From assembly GCA_038087035.1 (NCBI GenBank), contig CP051187.1, positions 1,924,501 through 1,988,500 of the forward strand: a stretch of DNA of 64,000 bases, given 5' to 3'. The notes beneath the pieces are model-generated. The model was not told where the DNA came from. It saw only the letters and a program-made list of their open reading frames with translations, and did no database searches. This DNA is from Gloeotrichia echinulata CP02 (GTDB lineage: Bacteria; Cyanobacteriota; Cyanobacteriia; Cyanobacteriales; Nostocaceae). This document shows, one piece after another, positions 35,048-44,489 of the stretch. The translations under genes and the position numbers were made by a program. Numbering within the stretch: the first letter of the stretch is position 1; every line of letters begins with the position of its first letter.

Positions 35048-35791
35048 TCAATAATAAGCAATCAACTCATCAGCATCTGACAACATTTTATCACTGACTG
35101 TTTGTAATTTGTAACCTAATGAAGTCAAAAAAGAAATGCATTGTGCATGAAGTTCATCACCGTGAGTTGCTAGGAATATAGTTGGATGAGCATTTACAAT
35201 CATAGACTTAGCTCCTAAAAGAACTTTCATTTCTGCTCCTTCCACATCAATTTTGATGTAGTGGGGAGTAGGAATATCCCCTTTAGCAATTAGGTCATCT
35301 AGAGTAACTGTTCTAATCTCAAGAGTACCTTGTGGTGATAATTTCCCTTCAGATCTAGAACAATTGACTTCAAAATAAGCAATATCAGTAGTATCTGAAA
35401 CTGCTGCTTCAATAACACTAACATTAGATATACGATTTAATCTCAGGTGCTGCTTCAGATAATCAACATTAGTGGGCATTGGTTCAAATGCAAATACCTT
35501 TCCTTGAGAACCAACTAAAGTTGAGGCTAGAAGTGTGTAAAATCCAACGTTTGCGCCCAGATCGAATACAATACTTCCCTCGATTATAGTTTGCTCAAAC
35601 ATAATTTGCTTATCGTATTCATAGCTGCCTAACCAACAGCCGTGTTGACTTGAACCTGTAATCCACTTTTTTCCCTTAAGTCTACCCTGTAAGATAGGTA
35701 AAATAGTTGTAGATGGAATTATTTTTAGGAGCAAGCGTAGAAGTTTTCCCATGAGAGATTGATTGGAAATTCCGGATACATTGATTGTCAT
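35048..35791 (-). CDS. FkbM-family methyltransferase
   Basis: 247 residues from ATG at 35791 (TTG at 35806 is the upstream alternative). SAM-binding motif I is VFDLGANVGFYTLLAST, followed by VFAFEPMPTNVDYLKQHLRL, and the FkbM signature PHYIKIDVEGAEMKVLLGAK. FkbM enzymes O-methylate hydroxyls of sugars or polyketides; in a glycan locus the acceptor is probably a sugar. Next to a second FkbM gene 43 bases upstream, with which it shares the same motif order but limited identity. Confidence 0.88.
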   Translation of the reverse strand: MTINVSGISNQSLMGKLLRLLLKIIPSTTILPILQGRLKGKKWITGSSQHGCWLGSYEYDKQIMFEQTIIEGSIVFDLGANVGFYTLLASTLVGSQGKVFAFEPMPTNVDYLKQHLRLNRISNVSVIEAAVSDTTDIAYFEVNCSRSEGKLSPQGTLEIRTVTLDDLIAKGDIPTPHYIKIDVEGAEMKVLLGAKSMIVNAHPTIFLATHGDELHAQCISFLTSLGYKLQTVSDKMLSDADELIAYY

Positions 35792-35833
35792 TTTTTTTCT
35801 AATCAATTATTTGCTAAAATGATTTCTGAAAAA

Positions 35834-36640
35834 TTATCTTGGCAGAAATAACCCGTTTGTATGTTCTGGCAATTCTTCAGCTAGATAGGGCTTACCTTGA
35901 CTATTGAGGAAGTGACAGTAGTACCCAAAATTTGCTAAATACTCCCTAACTCGTTGCCCATTTTCACCAGCTAATTCTGCATAGATAGCTTTAATGCGCT
36001 GCTCTTTGAGTAAGACTTCTGCCCCTTGTAAAGCAGGAATCTCGTAGCCTTCTACGTCTAATTTCCACAAATGAACAGTTGTGAGCGAACGTGCTACCAA
36101 CTCATCTGCTAGACGTACAATCTGAATCTCCTCACCTTCAGTCTCAGATATTTGGTTCCAAGCCCCGTGCCCAAAATTATCTCCAATACTCTGTAGGCGA
36201 AGTTTAGCCGTGGAGGCACCAAGACCAAATCGCAGAAGTTCTACAGGTAGGGCTTTATGGGCAGAGAGACACTCTGCTAGCCAGTTACCTGCTTCCCTCC
36301 CAGGTTCAAATGCTAATACTTTTCCCTGTGGAATCCATTGAGATAAATACATCAGCATTTGACCGATATTCGCTCCAGAATCTACAATAATTCCATCTTT
36401 TGGCAGGAATCTTGTAGCCCAGTTGATAAATCCTTCTCCCTCATATTTGCCATAAACAATCCAGCGATGAGTGGGATTTGTGAGATCAAGTTTCCAGGTA
36501 ATTCCTGCTCCGGTTTTTACCCAGCATATACCGTGAGAAGATATAGTTTGACCAAACATTCGCTCACATATCCCTAATTTATGAGGAAAGTCAAGTGATT
36601 GTATCCAGGCTAGAGGCAAAGGTAGAGCAATAGTTCTCAT
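35834..36640 (-). CDS. FkbM-family methyltransferase
   Basis: 268 residues. Motif I appears as IIVDSGANIGQMLMYLSQWI, then VLAFEPGREAGNWLAECLSA, and the family signature VHLWKLDVEGYEIPALQGAE. The aspartate and glutamate of DVEG are present. The C-terminal end (YYCHFLNSQGKPYLAEELPE) is as in FkbM proteins of exopolysaccharide clusters. Forms a tandem pair with the downstream FkbM gene, so two positions or two sugars may be methylated. Confidence 0.87.
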   Translation of the reverse strand: MRTIALPLPLAWIQSLDFPHKLGICERMFGQTISSHGICWVKTGAGITWKLDLTNPTHRWIVYGKYEGEGFINWATRFLPKDGIIVDSGANIGQMLMYLSQWIPQGKVLAFEPGREAGNWLAECLSAHKALPVELLRFGLGASTAKLRLQSIGDNFGHGAWNQISETEGEEIQIVRLADELVARSLTTVHLWKLDVEGYEIPALQGAEVLLKEQRIKAIYAELAGENGQRVREYLANFGYYCHFLNSQGKPYLAEELPEHTNGLFLPR

Positions 36641-36720
36641 GAATTTTATTAGCTAAAACAATTCCGTAGATTGTCTTTAAATTTTATGCCATTCAGAACC
36701 TTCATTAGCTATGAACTAAT

Positions 36721-37965
36721 TTATGGTAAAGCTTGGAGACTGCCACCACAACTTAGAATTGATTTATCTGTCACTTTTCGCAGAGTTTCGGCCTCTTCAT
36801 GATTAATATATAAATGGAGCTTAGAACCCTCATATTTTTGCAGAAAATCAACCACTCTCAAAACACTCAAATAACGATCATAATAATTTATGACTGCTTC
36901 TCTCATTTTTTCAATAACATTTTTTTTCAATTTGTTTGCATAAGCGATAACTTGAGGAATTTCTTCTAAGCATTTATAGGTTAAGCAGGTTTCACCATTA
37001 ATCAGAGGTGGAAAAAACCAATGTTCATAGCTGAGAATAGGAATTGTTCCTACTGCCATAGCTTCAATGGCATTGTGGCACATCAGCATATAACCACCAG
37101 GAAGTGCCAGGAAAAAGTTAGCATTAGACAATTCATTTAACCATTTTTCAGGCAACCCTTTACAGGTACAAAAAACTAGTGAGTAATCTTTATATTTATT
37201 AGGATTATCATTAAAATTCTTCCTCTCTTTGAATTTTTGAATAACACATATATTTAGGATGGTTGAATTTTCAGTCAAGAATTGAACACATCGCTCACGC
37301 GATGGTACGCTATAATATCTTTCAACTAAATGTTTATCACCTAGAAATCGAGTATTACCTGAGAAAAAAATAGATATAGATCTATTTTTCAACCGCAGTT
37401 GACTAATGTCAGTATTAAATTTTTCATGATTTTGTAAAAAATAAGGGTGAATCCCATATGGTAGCATAAAAGATTCCGTTTTTGGCTTTTGTGATACATC
37501 AGTTTCTATAATTATCTGAGTTTTTTTTGCTGTGAATTTAGATACATCGTTTTCATTATTTTCATTATTATCACAAATAACCACTACATCTGCTTGAAAG
37601 ATATCAGGAATTGTTGAAACCACCTTTAAGTTTTTAATGGAAAAGATTCTTCTACCTTCGTACCCTAGATTTATATATTCTTTGATATTATTTTCTTTAC
37701 AGAGAAAAATTAATTGTGGAAAAGATAGACTGAAAATATGGAGTAATTGATATACATATCTTTGTTGTAAATTAGGTAAATAAACCAAAGTAGTACCTTC
37801 TGATTTTACATGTTTTAATTCTTGTTCAAAGCGTCTTCGTGCATAACCTGGAAAATGAAAAAAGTAATTTTCCGTCAATTTTTGTGGTAGTCTTTTTTCT
37901 CTTATAATAAATTCAATAAAATAAGACAGTAAATTTCCTAAATCGATAAGCTTTTTCATAATCAT
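36721..37965 (-). CDS. Putative glycosyltransferase, exostosin-like C-terminus
   Basis: 414 residues, AT-rich compared with most neighbours. The C-terminal third fits GT-B/exostosin-like proteins: ISIFFSGNTRFLGDKHLVER, then NANFFLALPGGYMLMCHNAI and EAMAVGTIPILSYEHWFFPP, where an acidic residue after CHNAI aligns with the donor-binding region. The N-terminal half (TTLVYLPNLQQRYVYQLLHI) is not recognised. Function is inferred from this region and its position. Flanked by an 80-bp gap to FkbM and a 231-bp gap with a MITE upstream; low GC suggests separate acquisition. Confidence 0.6.
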   Translation of the reverse strand: MIMKKLIDLGNLLSYFIEFIIREKRLPQKLTENYFFHFPGYARRRFEQELKHVKSEGTTLVYLPNLQQRYVYQLLHIFSLSFPQLIFLCKENNIKEYINLGYEGRRIFSIKNLKVVSTIPDIFQADVVVICDNNENNENDVSKFTAKKTQIIIETDVSQKPKTESFMLPYGIHPYFLQNHEKFNTDISQLRLKNRSISIFFSGNTRFLGDKHLVERYYSVPSRERCVQFLTENSTILNICVIQKFKERKNFNDNPNKYKDYSLVFCTCKGLPEKWLNELSNANFFLALPGGYMLMCHNAIEAMAVGTIPILSYEHWFFPPLINGETCLTYKCLEEIPQVIAYANKLKKNVIEKMREAVINYYDRYLSVLRVVDFLQKYEGSKLHLYINHEEAETLRKVTDKSILSCGGSLQALP

Positions 37966-38068
37966 CTCTGTACAAAATCAGTTAATAATTTAACAAAACT
38001 CCACAAATAAATCACATCAATTTTAAAACCTAGAGCTTTCTCAACAGCATGTTGAGTATGATGTGTTC

Positions 38069-38160
38069 CAATACTGCTCGCTTAAGGAAATCAAGTAGGC
38101 TGAAACCCTTGAAATATTGTTGTCTATGATGACCAAAAAGGGCTTAACCGAGCAGTATTG
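38069..38160. mobile_element. 92-bp MITE with CAATACTGCTCG ends
   Basis: CAATACTGCTCG..TTAAG at 38069 and its complement at 38142-38160 form terminal inverted repeats of about 18 bases with one mismatch. It lies between two glycosyltransferase genes in a 231-bp gap. No clear target duplication is seen and no matching transposase lies in the window. Confidence 0.8.
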
Positions 38161-38196
38161 TGATCTGTTCAGCTAATTTTATCAAAACTACAGGTT

Positions 38197-39243
38197 TCAA
38201 CCAGGTTGAGGTTTAGAAGAGATTAATTTATGGTAAAGCTGCTCATATTGAGTAACAACCACATCAGCAGAAAAGCACTGTTCAACACGTTGACGGCAAT
38301 GATAACGATTAATCTGAGATATTTTTTGGATCGCACTACAAGCTTCCTCAAAATTATTCACCAAATAACCATCTACACCCTCACGCACAATTTCTGGCAA
38401 TGCTCCGCGATGACAAGAAATTACAGGCGTACCACAGGCTAAAGCTTCAGCAAAAACAATTCCAAAAGGTTCATCCCATTGAATGGGGACAATCATCACC
38501 GCTGCTTGACCAAGTAATTCATTTTTCTGAGCATCGTTGACAGATCCAATATATTCAATACCATCTTTCCCAAGATAAGGGGCTATTTCCTGTTCCCAGT
38601 AGTGTTTTCCCTCATCTGTATTGACTTGGTTTCCAGCAATAATTAAGCGCTTTCCTGCTTTGCGAGCTGCGGCGATCGCCTGATGCGCTCCTTTAATCTC
38701 TTCGACTCGACTGAGAAAAACTAAGGGAGCATCTGGTGTTACAGTTGGACAGAAAGTATATTTTTCTAGTTCAACGCAATTGTGAATTGTCTGCCAAACT
38801 CCTCCAGCCTTCTGCCCAATGCCGCTAATGTAATCACTGCAACCAGTAAAGGTTAGAGAACCTTTGGCTAATTTTGCCCCCCAACTGGTCGTTCGGTGGC
38901 TGGGGTTGCGCTGATAAGACATGATCTTGGGTAAGCGAGAGTTGAGAAGGGGTAACAAATAAAGGACGCGAGAAAAACTGTGAACGATATCCGGTTGAAA
39001 TTGCTGCACAGCAGACCACAAGACCGTTGTGTTTTTTAATGCATCTAATTTGTTTTGAGATTGCTTGCCCCACCAAGGAAAAAATTGACTGGCTTTTGCG
39101 CTAGACTCAGGGTGAGCAACGAGTCCCACAGTATGACCACAGCTTCGTAGTCCAGTGACCAATAAATCAACAATACGTTCAATACCACCATAAAGTTTTG
39201 GTGGTACTGGGAGTTCCGGATCTGCAGTCAGTAAGATACGCAT
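38197..39243 (-). CDS. Glycosyltransferase family 4
   Basis: 348 residues from ATG at 39243, one base after the upstream stop (TGA-A-ATG); a longer in-frame start at 39312 would overlap the upstream gene by 68 bases and is less likely. Opens MRILLTADPELPVPPKLYGG with IERIVDLLVTGLRSCGHTVG, the form seen in WcaI/ExoL-like GT4. Donor domain: LVFLSRVEEIKGAHQAIAAA, LIIAGNQV, and EPFGIVFAEALACG with the E-x7-E pair. Translationally coupled to the gene upstream. Confidence 0.9.
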   Translation of the reverse strand: MRILLTADPELPVPPKLYGGIERIVDLLVTGLRSCGHTVGLVAHPESSAKASQFFPWWGKQSQNKLDALKNTTVLWSAVQQFQPDIVHSFSRVLYLLPLLNSRLPKIMSYQRNPSHRTTSWGAKLAKGSLTFTGCSDYISGIGQKAGGVWQTIHNCVELEKYTFCPTVTPDAPLVFLSRVEEIKGAHQAIAAARKAGKRLIIAGNQVNTDEGKHYWEQEIAPYLGKDGIEYIGSVNDAQKNELLGQAAVMIVPIQWDEPFGIVFAEALACGTPVISCHRGALPEIVREGVDGYLVNNFEEACSAIQKISQINRYHCRQRVEQCFSADVVVTQYEQLYHKLISSKPQPG

Positions 39244-39244
39244 T

Positions 39245-40207
39245 TCAGGCTGATGTTTCAAACAACTTTTCCCATGCAGATAGATTAATATCCGCTTGTC
39301 CTTTCTGCTCAACTGGCACTTGATTTTTCATCACCAACTGTTGAATTTTTGGTAATAGCTCTAGATAACGAGGTGGTTTAGTAGCAGGACGTAACAACCA
39401 TGCTTGCTCCGATTTGAGGTTTAAACGCCAACCACCAGCACGACCTATACGCTGAAAGAGCATAATCTCAGGAGATCTGGGATAACCGCGATTTAAATAT
39501 TTGATTGCTAATGTTTCTAGTATGAGACGACCTTGAATAAGTGGTAAATATCTATTTAACTTTTCTTTATCCATTAAAAAGCAACGGGTGCTGAACCAAT
39601 CATTACACCAACCACCTTTAACAGGAATCAACGGCCGTCCCTCATGAACACTCGGTGCATCCGGAAGATGATTTTCTTGGTGAAATGGTGGGCTAATTCT
39701 TGGGCTAGCAGCTACTGCTTGAGGATATTTATCTATTAGATATTTAGCTTCAACTGACCAATCATAGTTTGGCGCTTGATAAAGCAGCATATCAGCATCG
39801 TAATGGATAAGATAGGATGTGGTGGTTGCTTCAAAGGCTGCTAGATAAGACATAAGCGCACAGGCACCATAGTCATGAGTTTCATTTACCCAATTACCCA
39901 AGTACTTGCGAGCAATAACTGGCTGCAAAGAGTTTCCTGGATGCAGGTAAACAATTCGATCTAGATAACCCTTTGCTTTTAAGTCTTCGGCAATCCTCAC
40001 GATTTTTTGGACTTTCTGACTAAATTGAGGTTCAGGAAAGCGAATATCGGGATCGATAATCTTAGTTTTCTGTGGGCGACAACAGTCAACTATTGCTAGG
40101 GTTTCATCGACATTAGCACGATGTGCAGTAACTAGATTTGGTACTGTTAGATGAGCGTAGGCAATATCACTAGGTGAAAGGTTAATCTGCAGAGTTACAT
40201 TATGCAT
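39245..40207 (-). CDS. GT-A-like putative glycosyltransferase
   Basis: 320 residues, no named family recognised. A GT-A-like metal site is apparent at YLIHYDADMLLY (D137/D139), following YLAAFEATTT. The N-terminus (LTVPNLVTAHRANVDETLAI) suggests a core with no signal peptide. Downstream PHFHQENHLP-type loops and WFSTRCFLMDKEKLNRYLPL appear where GT-A acceptor residues usually lie. The D-x-D and position argue for sugar transfer; donor unknown. Downstream gene begins at its stop. Confidence 0.6.
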   Translation of the reverse strand: MHNVTLQINLSPSDIAYAHLTVPNLVTAHRANVDETLAIVDCCRPQKTKIIDPDIRFPEPQFSQKVQKIVRIAEDLKAKGYLDRIVYLHPGNSLQPVIARKYLGNWVNETHDYGACALMSYLAAFEATTTSYLIHYDADMLLYQAPNYDWSVEAKYLIDKYPQAVAASPRISPPFHQENHLPDAPSVHEGRPLIPVKGGWCNDWFSTRCFLMDKEKLNRYLPLIQGRLILETLAIKYLNRGYPRSPEIMLFQRIGRAGGWRLNLKSEQAWLLRPATKPPRYLELLPKIQQLVMKNQVPVEQKGQADINLSAWEKLFETSA

Positions 40208-40302
40208 AAGGGGATGTTTGAAAAGTCTAATTTACTACTCACCTTGGCGGTTAGAAACCGCGTCTATACAGACAATAATTTTATTTTAAATGGTAATATG
40301 TA

Positions 40303-41532
40303 TTACGAAATAAAGGCTATGTTAACGGTTTTCCAGAGGAAATTAACTTGTGTTTCCCAGCAAAATTGCTCTTTAGCGGCTTGTAAAGAAGCAGCTTGAG
40401 CAGCTGGCAATTTCTCAGATTCACAGAGTAAATTTTTGAGTGCTTGAGCTAGTGCTATTGGATCATTGCTGGGTATCAAGTGACCAATTGCCGGATATTG
40501 AGATAAAATTTCTCTTTGACCTGCAGTATCAGTAGCAATAATTGCTAGACCAGCTTGTAGATATTGAAAAAGTTTATTTGTGACTGTAAGATTGCGACTA
40601 GGAATATCGTTATACTCCAAAGCCAAACCAATATCATGTTCAGCAATACGAGATAATAATTCTCCGTTGGGAACAGTAGGGTGAATAAAGAGGCGATCGC
40701 GCCATTCATCAGGTACTAATGGCTCTAACCATTGGCGGGAACTTTCCGGGTAATTACCCCGTAAATGAATTTCTAAGGGAATTTTGATATAGGGTAAAGC
40801 TTCAAATAAAGTTTCCAGACCTCTTCCCGGTCCAATGGTTTGGGAAAACCAATGCACAGAGGGTACATTGAGATTTTGGCGATCGCGCTTTTGCTGGTCA
40901 ATTTGCAAGCGCTCAGACCAGGGAAAAACGTTATAAATCACTGTGGGCTGGCGTGCGTGATAAGCTTTGGCTAGAGCCTCAGCTAAGGACTGGGAGGTGG
41001 TAAGACAATAGTTACACTCCTGGGCTAGTCGGCTTTCGAGCAGTTTTAGCTGCGTAATCGGACGGCTGACACGAGCCAATGGTAACAGGTCTTCAGAAAA
41101 CCAGTCTTCAAAATCTACACCTACCTTATAACCTTCATTTAACAGTTGGTTTCCTACCCAAAGTCCTGCTTCTGAGTGGACTATCGTTAAATCTGCACGG
41201 GTTTTTCGAGCAACTTTTAGCATCGCTTTTGCTCCGTAGCCCAGTAGGTCAGGTGAAAATATCCCGAAACGTTGAAATTTTTCTCTGGCTAAACGTCCCT
41301 GGAGCCGAATAGCCCAGTTGTTAAATTTTTGGTTTGGTTGAAAGTCGATAATGGGTGCAAATTGCCATTTTTTGTTCGCCATGAGTAGGCGATCGCGCTT
41401 TACTAGTTCTGGCTCAAACCAAAAACCGCGTACTGTTACATCATGTCCAGCATTTGCTAAGGCCTCAGCTTCTTTTTGTGGTCGGGGAGCTGTGCAAAGG
41501 TGAGCGCCGATTAAAATCAAAATTTTTGCCAT
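40303..41532 (-). CDS. Glycosyltransferase family 4
   Basis: 409 residues. Opens AKILILIGAHLCTAPRPQKE, unlike the glycine-rich loops of the other GT4 genes here. KVGVDFEDWFSEDLLPLARV (about 140-158) is typical of a subgroup. Donor half: HWFSQTIGPGRGLETLFEAL, IEIHLRGNYPESSRQW-like segment, then NKLFQYLQAGLAIIATDTAG, where the second acidic residue of E-x7-E is replaced by a NKLFQY block as in divergent GT4. Gap of 95 bases to the next gene. Confidence 0.82.
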   Translation of the reverse strand: MAKILILIGAHLCTAPRPQKEAEALANAGHDVTVRGFWFEPELVKRDRLLMANKKWQFAPIIDFQPNQKFNNWAIRLQGRLAREKFQRFGIFSPDLLGYGAKAMLKVARKTRADLTIVHSEAGLWVGNQLLNEGYKVGVDFEDWFSEDLLPLARVSRPITQLKLLESRLAQECNYCLTTSQSLAEALAKAYHARQPTVIYNVFPWSERLQIDQQKRDRQNLNVPSVHWFSQTIGPGRGLETLFEALPYIKIPLEIHLRGNYPESSRQWLEPLVPDEWRDRLFIHPTVPNGELLSRIAEHDIGLALEYNDIPSRNLTVTNKLFQYLQAGLAIIATDTAGQREILSQYPAIGHLIPSNDPIALAQALKNLLCESEKLPAAQAASLQAAKEQFCWETQVNFLWKTVNIAFIS

Positions 41533-41562
41533 TAGATTAGATATTTTGCATATTTTTCTGCC

Positions 41563-42576
41563 TTAAACGCTCAAAACTCGCTCAAATAGCCTTGACAAAT
41601 TCCAGCCTACCGCAGCTTTTAGATATCCGTTTTTATAAGCAAATCTCTGAATTCTTTTTGCTTGCTTCCAGCCCACAAGTGATGACCAAAGCTGAAACAT
41701 TGGTCCACCTGAAGGTTTCAAATCAGAACCCCCAAATTGTTTAACTTTTGCTTCAGCTTTTTGCTGTAAGTCTGGGACATCAGGATAAACTTCATAAATA
41801 AAGCGTTGAAAAACAGTTGTACAAGCATGGCGTGTACGCAAGCTGTCTTCTTTGTCCAACAAATTATTCGTGCCAAGTTCCAGGGACAAAAAAGCAGATT
41901 CCCAAGCCTTACGAGACTTGGAACCACTGAGACTGTTGGTATTTCCAGACCTGTAATATGTTCTAGCTCCCTGGCAAAATTTAACTCCCTGACTCACTAA
42001 AAGAATGCGACTAAAATAATCAAAATCATTGATTAGGGATAATTTTTCGTTCCAACAACCCGCTCTTTCTGCTATGTGTCGTGGTACTAACCAAGCGGCT
42101 CCATGCATCATGTAATGACCTTCCCAAGCACAAATTAGCCACTCAATCGGTGACATATCTACCCAGAGAGGTTGAGAAATAAACAAAGCTTCTTCAGGAG
42201 ATTGGTAAAATCTTGCCCATTCTCCTGATGCTACAAACTCAGAATTGCTATCACCCAACAGATGAATCTGGCGCTCAATTTTGTCAGGTGCTAGCAAGTC
42301 ATCTGCATCGAGATACTCAATAAAATCTCCTTGAGCTTCTTGTAAGGCACGATTTTCGGCTGCGCTCTGTCCTTTATTTTCTTGGCTAATGACTTTAACT
42401 TTAGAGGATGCAAAAGTTTTAGCTACTGCAAGAGTGTTATCTGTTGAACCATCATCCACAATAATGATTTCTGTGTTTTGCCATGTCTGGGCTAAAGCAG
42501 ATTCTAGGGTTTCTGCTAGCCATGCTTCTACATTGAAAGCTGGTATTACGATTGAAACTAGAGGGTTTATGCTCAT
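41563..42576 (-). CDS. Glycosyltransferase family 2
   Basis: 337 residues. Clean GT-A: PLVSIVIPAFNVEAWLAETL, nucleotide-binding DDGSTD (41-46), NKGQSAAENRALQEAQGDFI and the metal-binding YLDADD (88-93). The second half has an acceptor region with WEGHYMMHGAAWLVPRHIAE and NDFDYFSRILL. No membrane segment is evident, so it probably acts on a lipid-linked acceptor at the inner face. Seventeen bases separate it from the GT32-like gene upstream. Confidence 0.93.
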   Translation of the reverse strand: MSINPLVSIVIPAFNVEAWLAETLESALAQTWQNTEIIIVDDGSTDNTLAVAKTFASSKVKVISQENKGQSAAENRALQEAQGDFIEYLDADDLLAPDKIERQIHLLGDSNSEFVASGEWARFYQSPEEALFISQPLWVDMSPIEWLICAWEGHYMMHGAAWLVPRHIAERAGCWNEKLSLINDFDYFSRILLVSQGVKFCQGARTYYRSGNTNSLSGSKSRKAWESAFLSLELGTNNLLDKEDSLRTRHACTTVFQRFIYEVYPDVPDLQQKAEAKVKQFGGSDLKPSGGPMFQLWSSLVGWKQAKRIQRFAYKNGYLKAAVGWNLSRLFERVLSV

Positions 42577-42593
42577 AATTAATAACTATTAGA

Positions 42594-43397
42594 TCATAAA
42601 TATTTTGTTTTCAGGCGTTCATATAAACAACTTTTGTCATAATTAGCATTCTTATCTAAATTATTTTGTCGCCAGATTTCATTCCATAGATGAACTGCAT
42701 AACTTTTTGTAGTGATTTTTCCTGGGTTTGTCTCAGGACTGATAATTGGTCTAATCAGATCTTTTACTGCTTTGATAGCTTTTTTAATTGTGATTTTTTC
42801 TGGCGAATAAACTATTTTATCCACAGCCCTCCATGTGATTGGACAAAATGCTTCATGTGAGACAATATACTCTTGGTATTCTAGTTCTTTCACAACTTTT
42901 TGTAATAGCAATGGACCAATCTCTCCATAACCTAAATCTCCTGGCTCCTTACTATTGCTAATTTCACAAATATTATTAGCTAAATTACTAAATTTAGGCA
43001 ATTTTAATACGCAATTATTAGCCAGGGAACCCCACTTACCTTCATAACTAGAGGAAATTACAAAGTCTAATTCAAAATCAAAGGGCTTGAGACAAATTAC
43101 ATCAGTATCTACCCACCAACCACCTATTTTTTTCAAAAGATGGTACCGAAAGAGGTCTGCAAATCCTGCATAGCTTCCTTTACCCCACCCCGATTTATGG
43201 GTAAAAATACGCTCAGATGGTAAAATTTGATTACCATCCTTAATTACTGTATTTTTGGGAATATTTTTAACATCACTATAAACATATAAGTGATATTCAT
43301 GCCCAGATTTTATAAATGAATTGATAGATAGTTGTTCCATAATTGAAAGTTCACCACCTATCCATAAACCCTGAATTATTTTGTTACTTATTAACAT
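42594..43397 (-). CDS. GT32-like glycosyltransferase (DXD, galactosyl/mannosyl type)
   Basis: 267 residues. Starts IIQGLWIGGELSIMEQLSIN, then YHLYVYSDV, a GKGSYAGFADLFRYHLLKKI helix and GGWWVDTDVICLKPF, in which D97-T-D99 is the D-x-D site of the Gly_transf_sug (GT32) family. The C-terminal block YAVHLWNEIWRQNN matches the family's ending. Related bacterial enzymes transfer galactose, mannose or hexosamines to capsules. AT-rich relative to neighbouring GT2 genes, suggesting a different origin. Confidence 0.85.
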   Translation of the reverse strand: MLISNKIIQGLWIGGELSIMEQLSINSFIKSGHEYHLYVYSDVKNIPKNTVIKDGNQILPSERIFTHKSGWGKGSYAGFADLFRYHLLKKIGGWWVDTDVICLKPFDFELDFVISSSYEGKWGSLANNCVLKLPKFSNLANNICEISNSKEPGDLGYGEIGPLLLQKVVKELEYQEYIVSHEAFCPITWRAVDKIVYSPEKITIKKAIKAVKDLIRPIISPETNPGKITTKSYAVHLWNEIWRQNNLDKNANYDKSCLYERLKTKYL

Positions 43398-43461
43398 AAT
43401 GATTTATTAATTAGTATATTAAATAGGTTTATGCTAATTTTTAATTTCGTTATGTATTCTG

Positions 43462-44433
43462 TCAAATATGTTTCCACCCGTAGCGGAAATACCAGGGTTT
43501 AGAGTCGGCAACGTAGTGGTGTAATACAGCTTTCGGCTCAATGACTTCTCCTTGATTGGGCATTACAATGTAATCTGCCGCCGGAGCAACAGCACAGGGT
43601 TTACCCGCCATCAACATAGCGATAAGTGCCTGTTCTTGGTAATAGTGAGTGCCTTGTTGCTCAATCATGGTTTTACACCAGTATTCGAGTTGTTCCCAGT
43701 CAATGTCCTCACTCTTCAGCCCACAAATGCCAACGTTGAGCCTGTCGGAGATCGGCGCTTTTGCTAAAGATGCCATCAAAGTTTCAGGATAACCATAGGC
43801 AGTTTCAGTGTCTACCATGTGGCAGGGAATTTCGGGAGACTTGAGCCAATCTAGTAGCATAGTCGGCGCACGGAAAAACAGCATATCGGAATCAAGCACT
43901 AGTTTCCAACCTCTACTACCAACATGAATATCAGTCAGTTTGCGGATGTTGGGGTAGTTTTCTCTGCGTTCTCGCAGATAAGGAAATTTGTGCGCTGGCA
44001 AACATTCTTCAATACGGGTGTCAAGCTCTGGCTTAAGGAAAATTTTGGCGTTGGGAAACACTTGGCGAATGGCATTTTGGTATTGTTTCTCCAGAGAACC
44101 ATCGTCATAAATGACTGGACAAATGGGCACATCGGTATGCCTAGCCATTGAGTAAGCGCAGAAGCAGGTCTGATACCAGAACTTTTTACCTGTCAAAAAA
44201 TGGATTTGCAGGGGAGGTACTGAGGAAGTAGGGGAAATCGTGGGTAGTTGATAAGCTGCTTGCTGCATCTGGTCTTGTGCCCAAGCATCAATTACTGTAT
44301 TGATTAACCCCTTACGCCAGATCTTCTGCAATGCTTCTTTGGGAGCGTAGTAAAATTTGTAAGCGAGCTTCCCCAAATGCCAACGCTTTGCAACCGGGCG
44401 AAAATTTTTGATTAATGTCATGGAATGCAACAT
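43462..44433 (-). CDS. GT-A-like putative glycosyltransferase, paralogue A
   Basis: 323 residues. It shares with the gene at 45532-46494 a series of blocks in the same order: HLGKLAYKFYY, HFLTGKKFWYQT, VIYDDGSL, LRERRENYPNIRKLTDI, the D-x-D segment LVLDSDMLFF (D181/D183), IDWEQLEYW and a C-terminal LHHYVADSKPWYFRYGW. This order suits a GT-A enzyme whose donor site uses D-x-D, but no named CAZy family is recognised. Start at 44433 has an alternative ATG four codons in. Confidence 0.65.
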   Translation of the reverse strand: MLHSMTLIKNFRPVAKRWHLGKLAYKFYYAPKEALQKIWRKGLINTVIDAWAQDQMQQAAYQLPTISPTSSVPPLQIHFLTGKKFWYQTCFCAYSMARHTDVPICPVIYDDGSLEKQYQNAIRQVFPNAKIFLKPELDTRIEECLPAHKFPYLRERRENYPNIRKLTDIHVGSRGWKLVLDSDMLFFRAPTMLLDWLKSPEIPCHMVDTETAYGYPETLMASLAKAPISDRLNVGICGLKSEDIDWEQLEYWCKTMIEQQGTHYYQEQALIAMLMAGKPCAVAPAADYIVMPNQGEVIEPKAVLHHYVADSKPWYFRYGWKHI

Positions 44434-44489
44434 TATGAAAGAAGATAATTTACTTTTTACGACATACTATTACCTAGTTCAAAAAGCAT

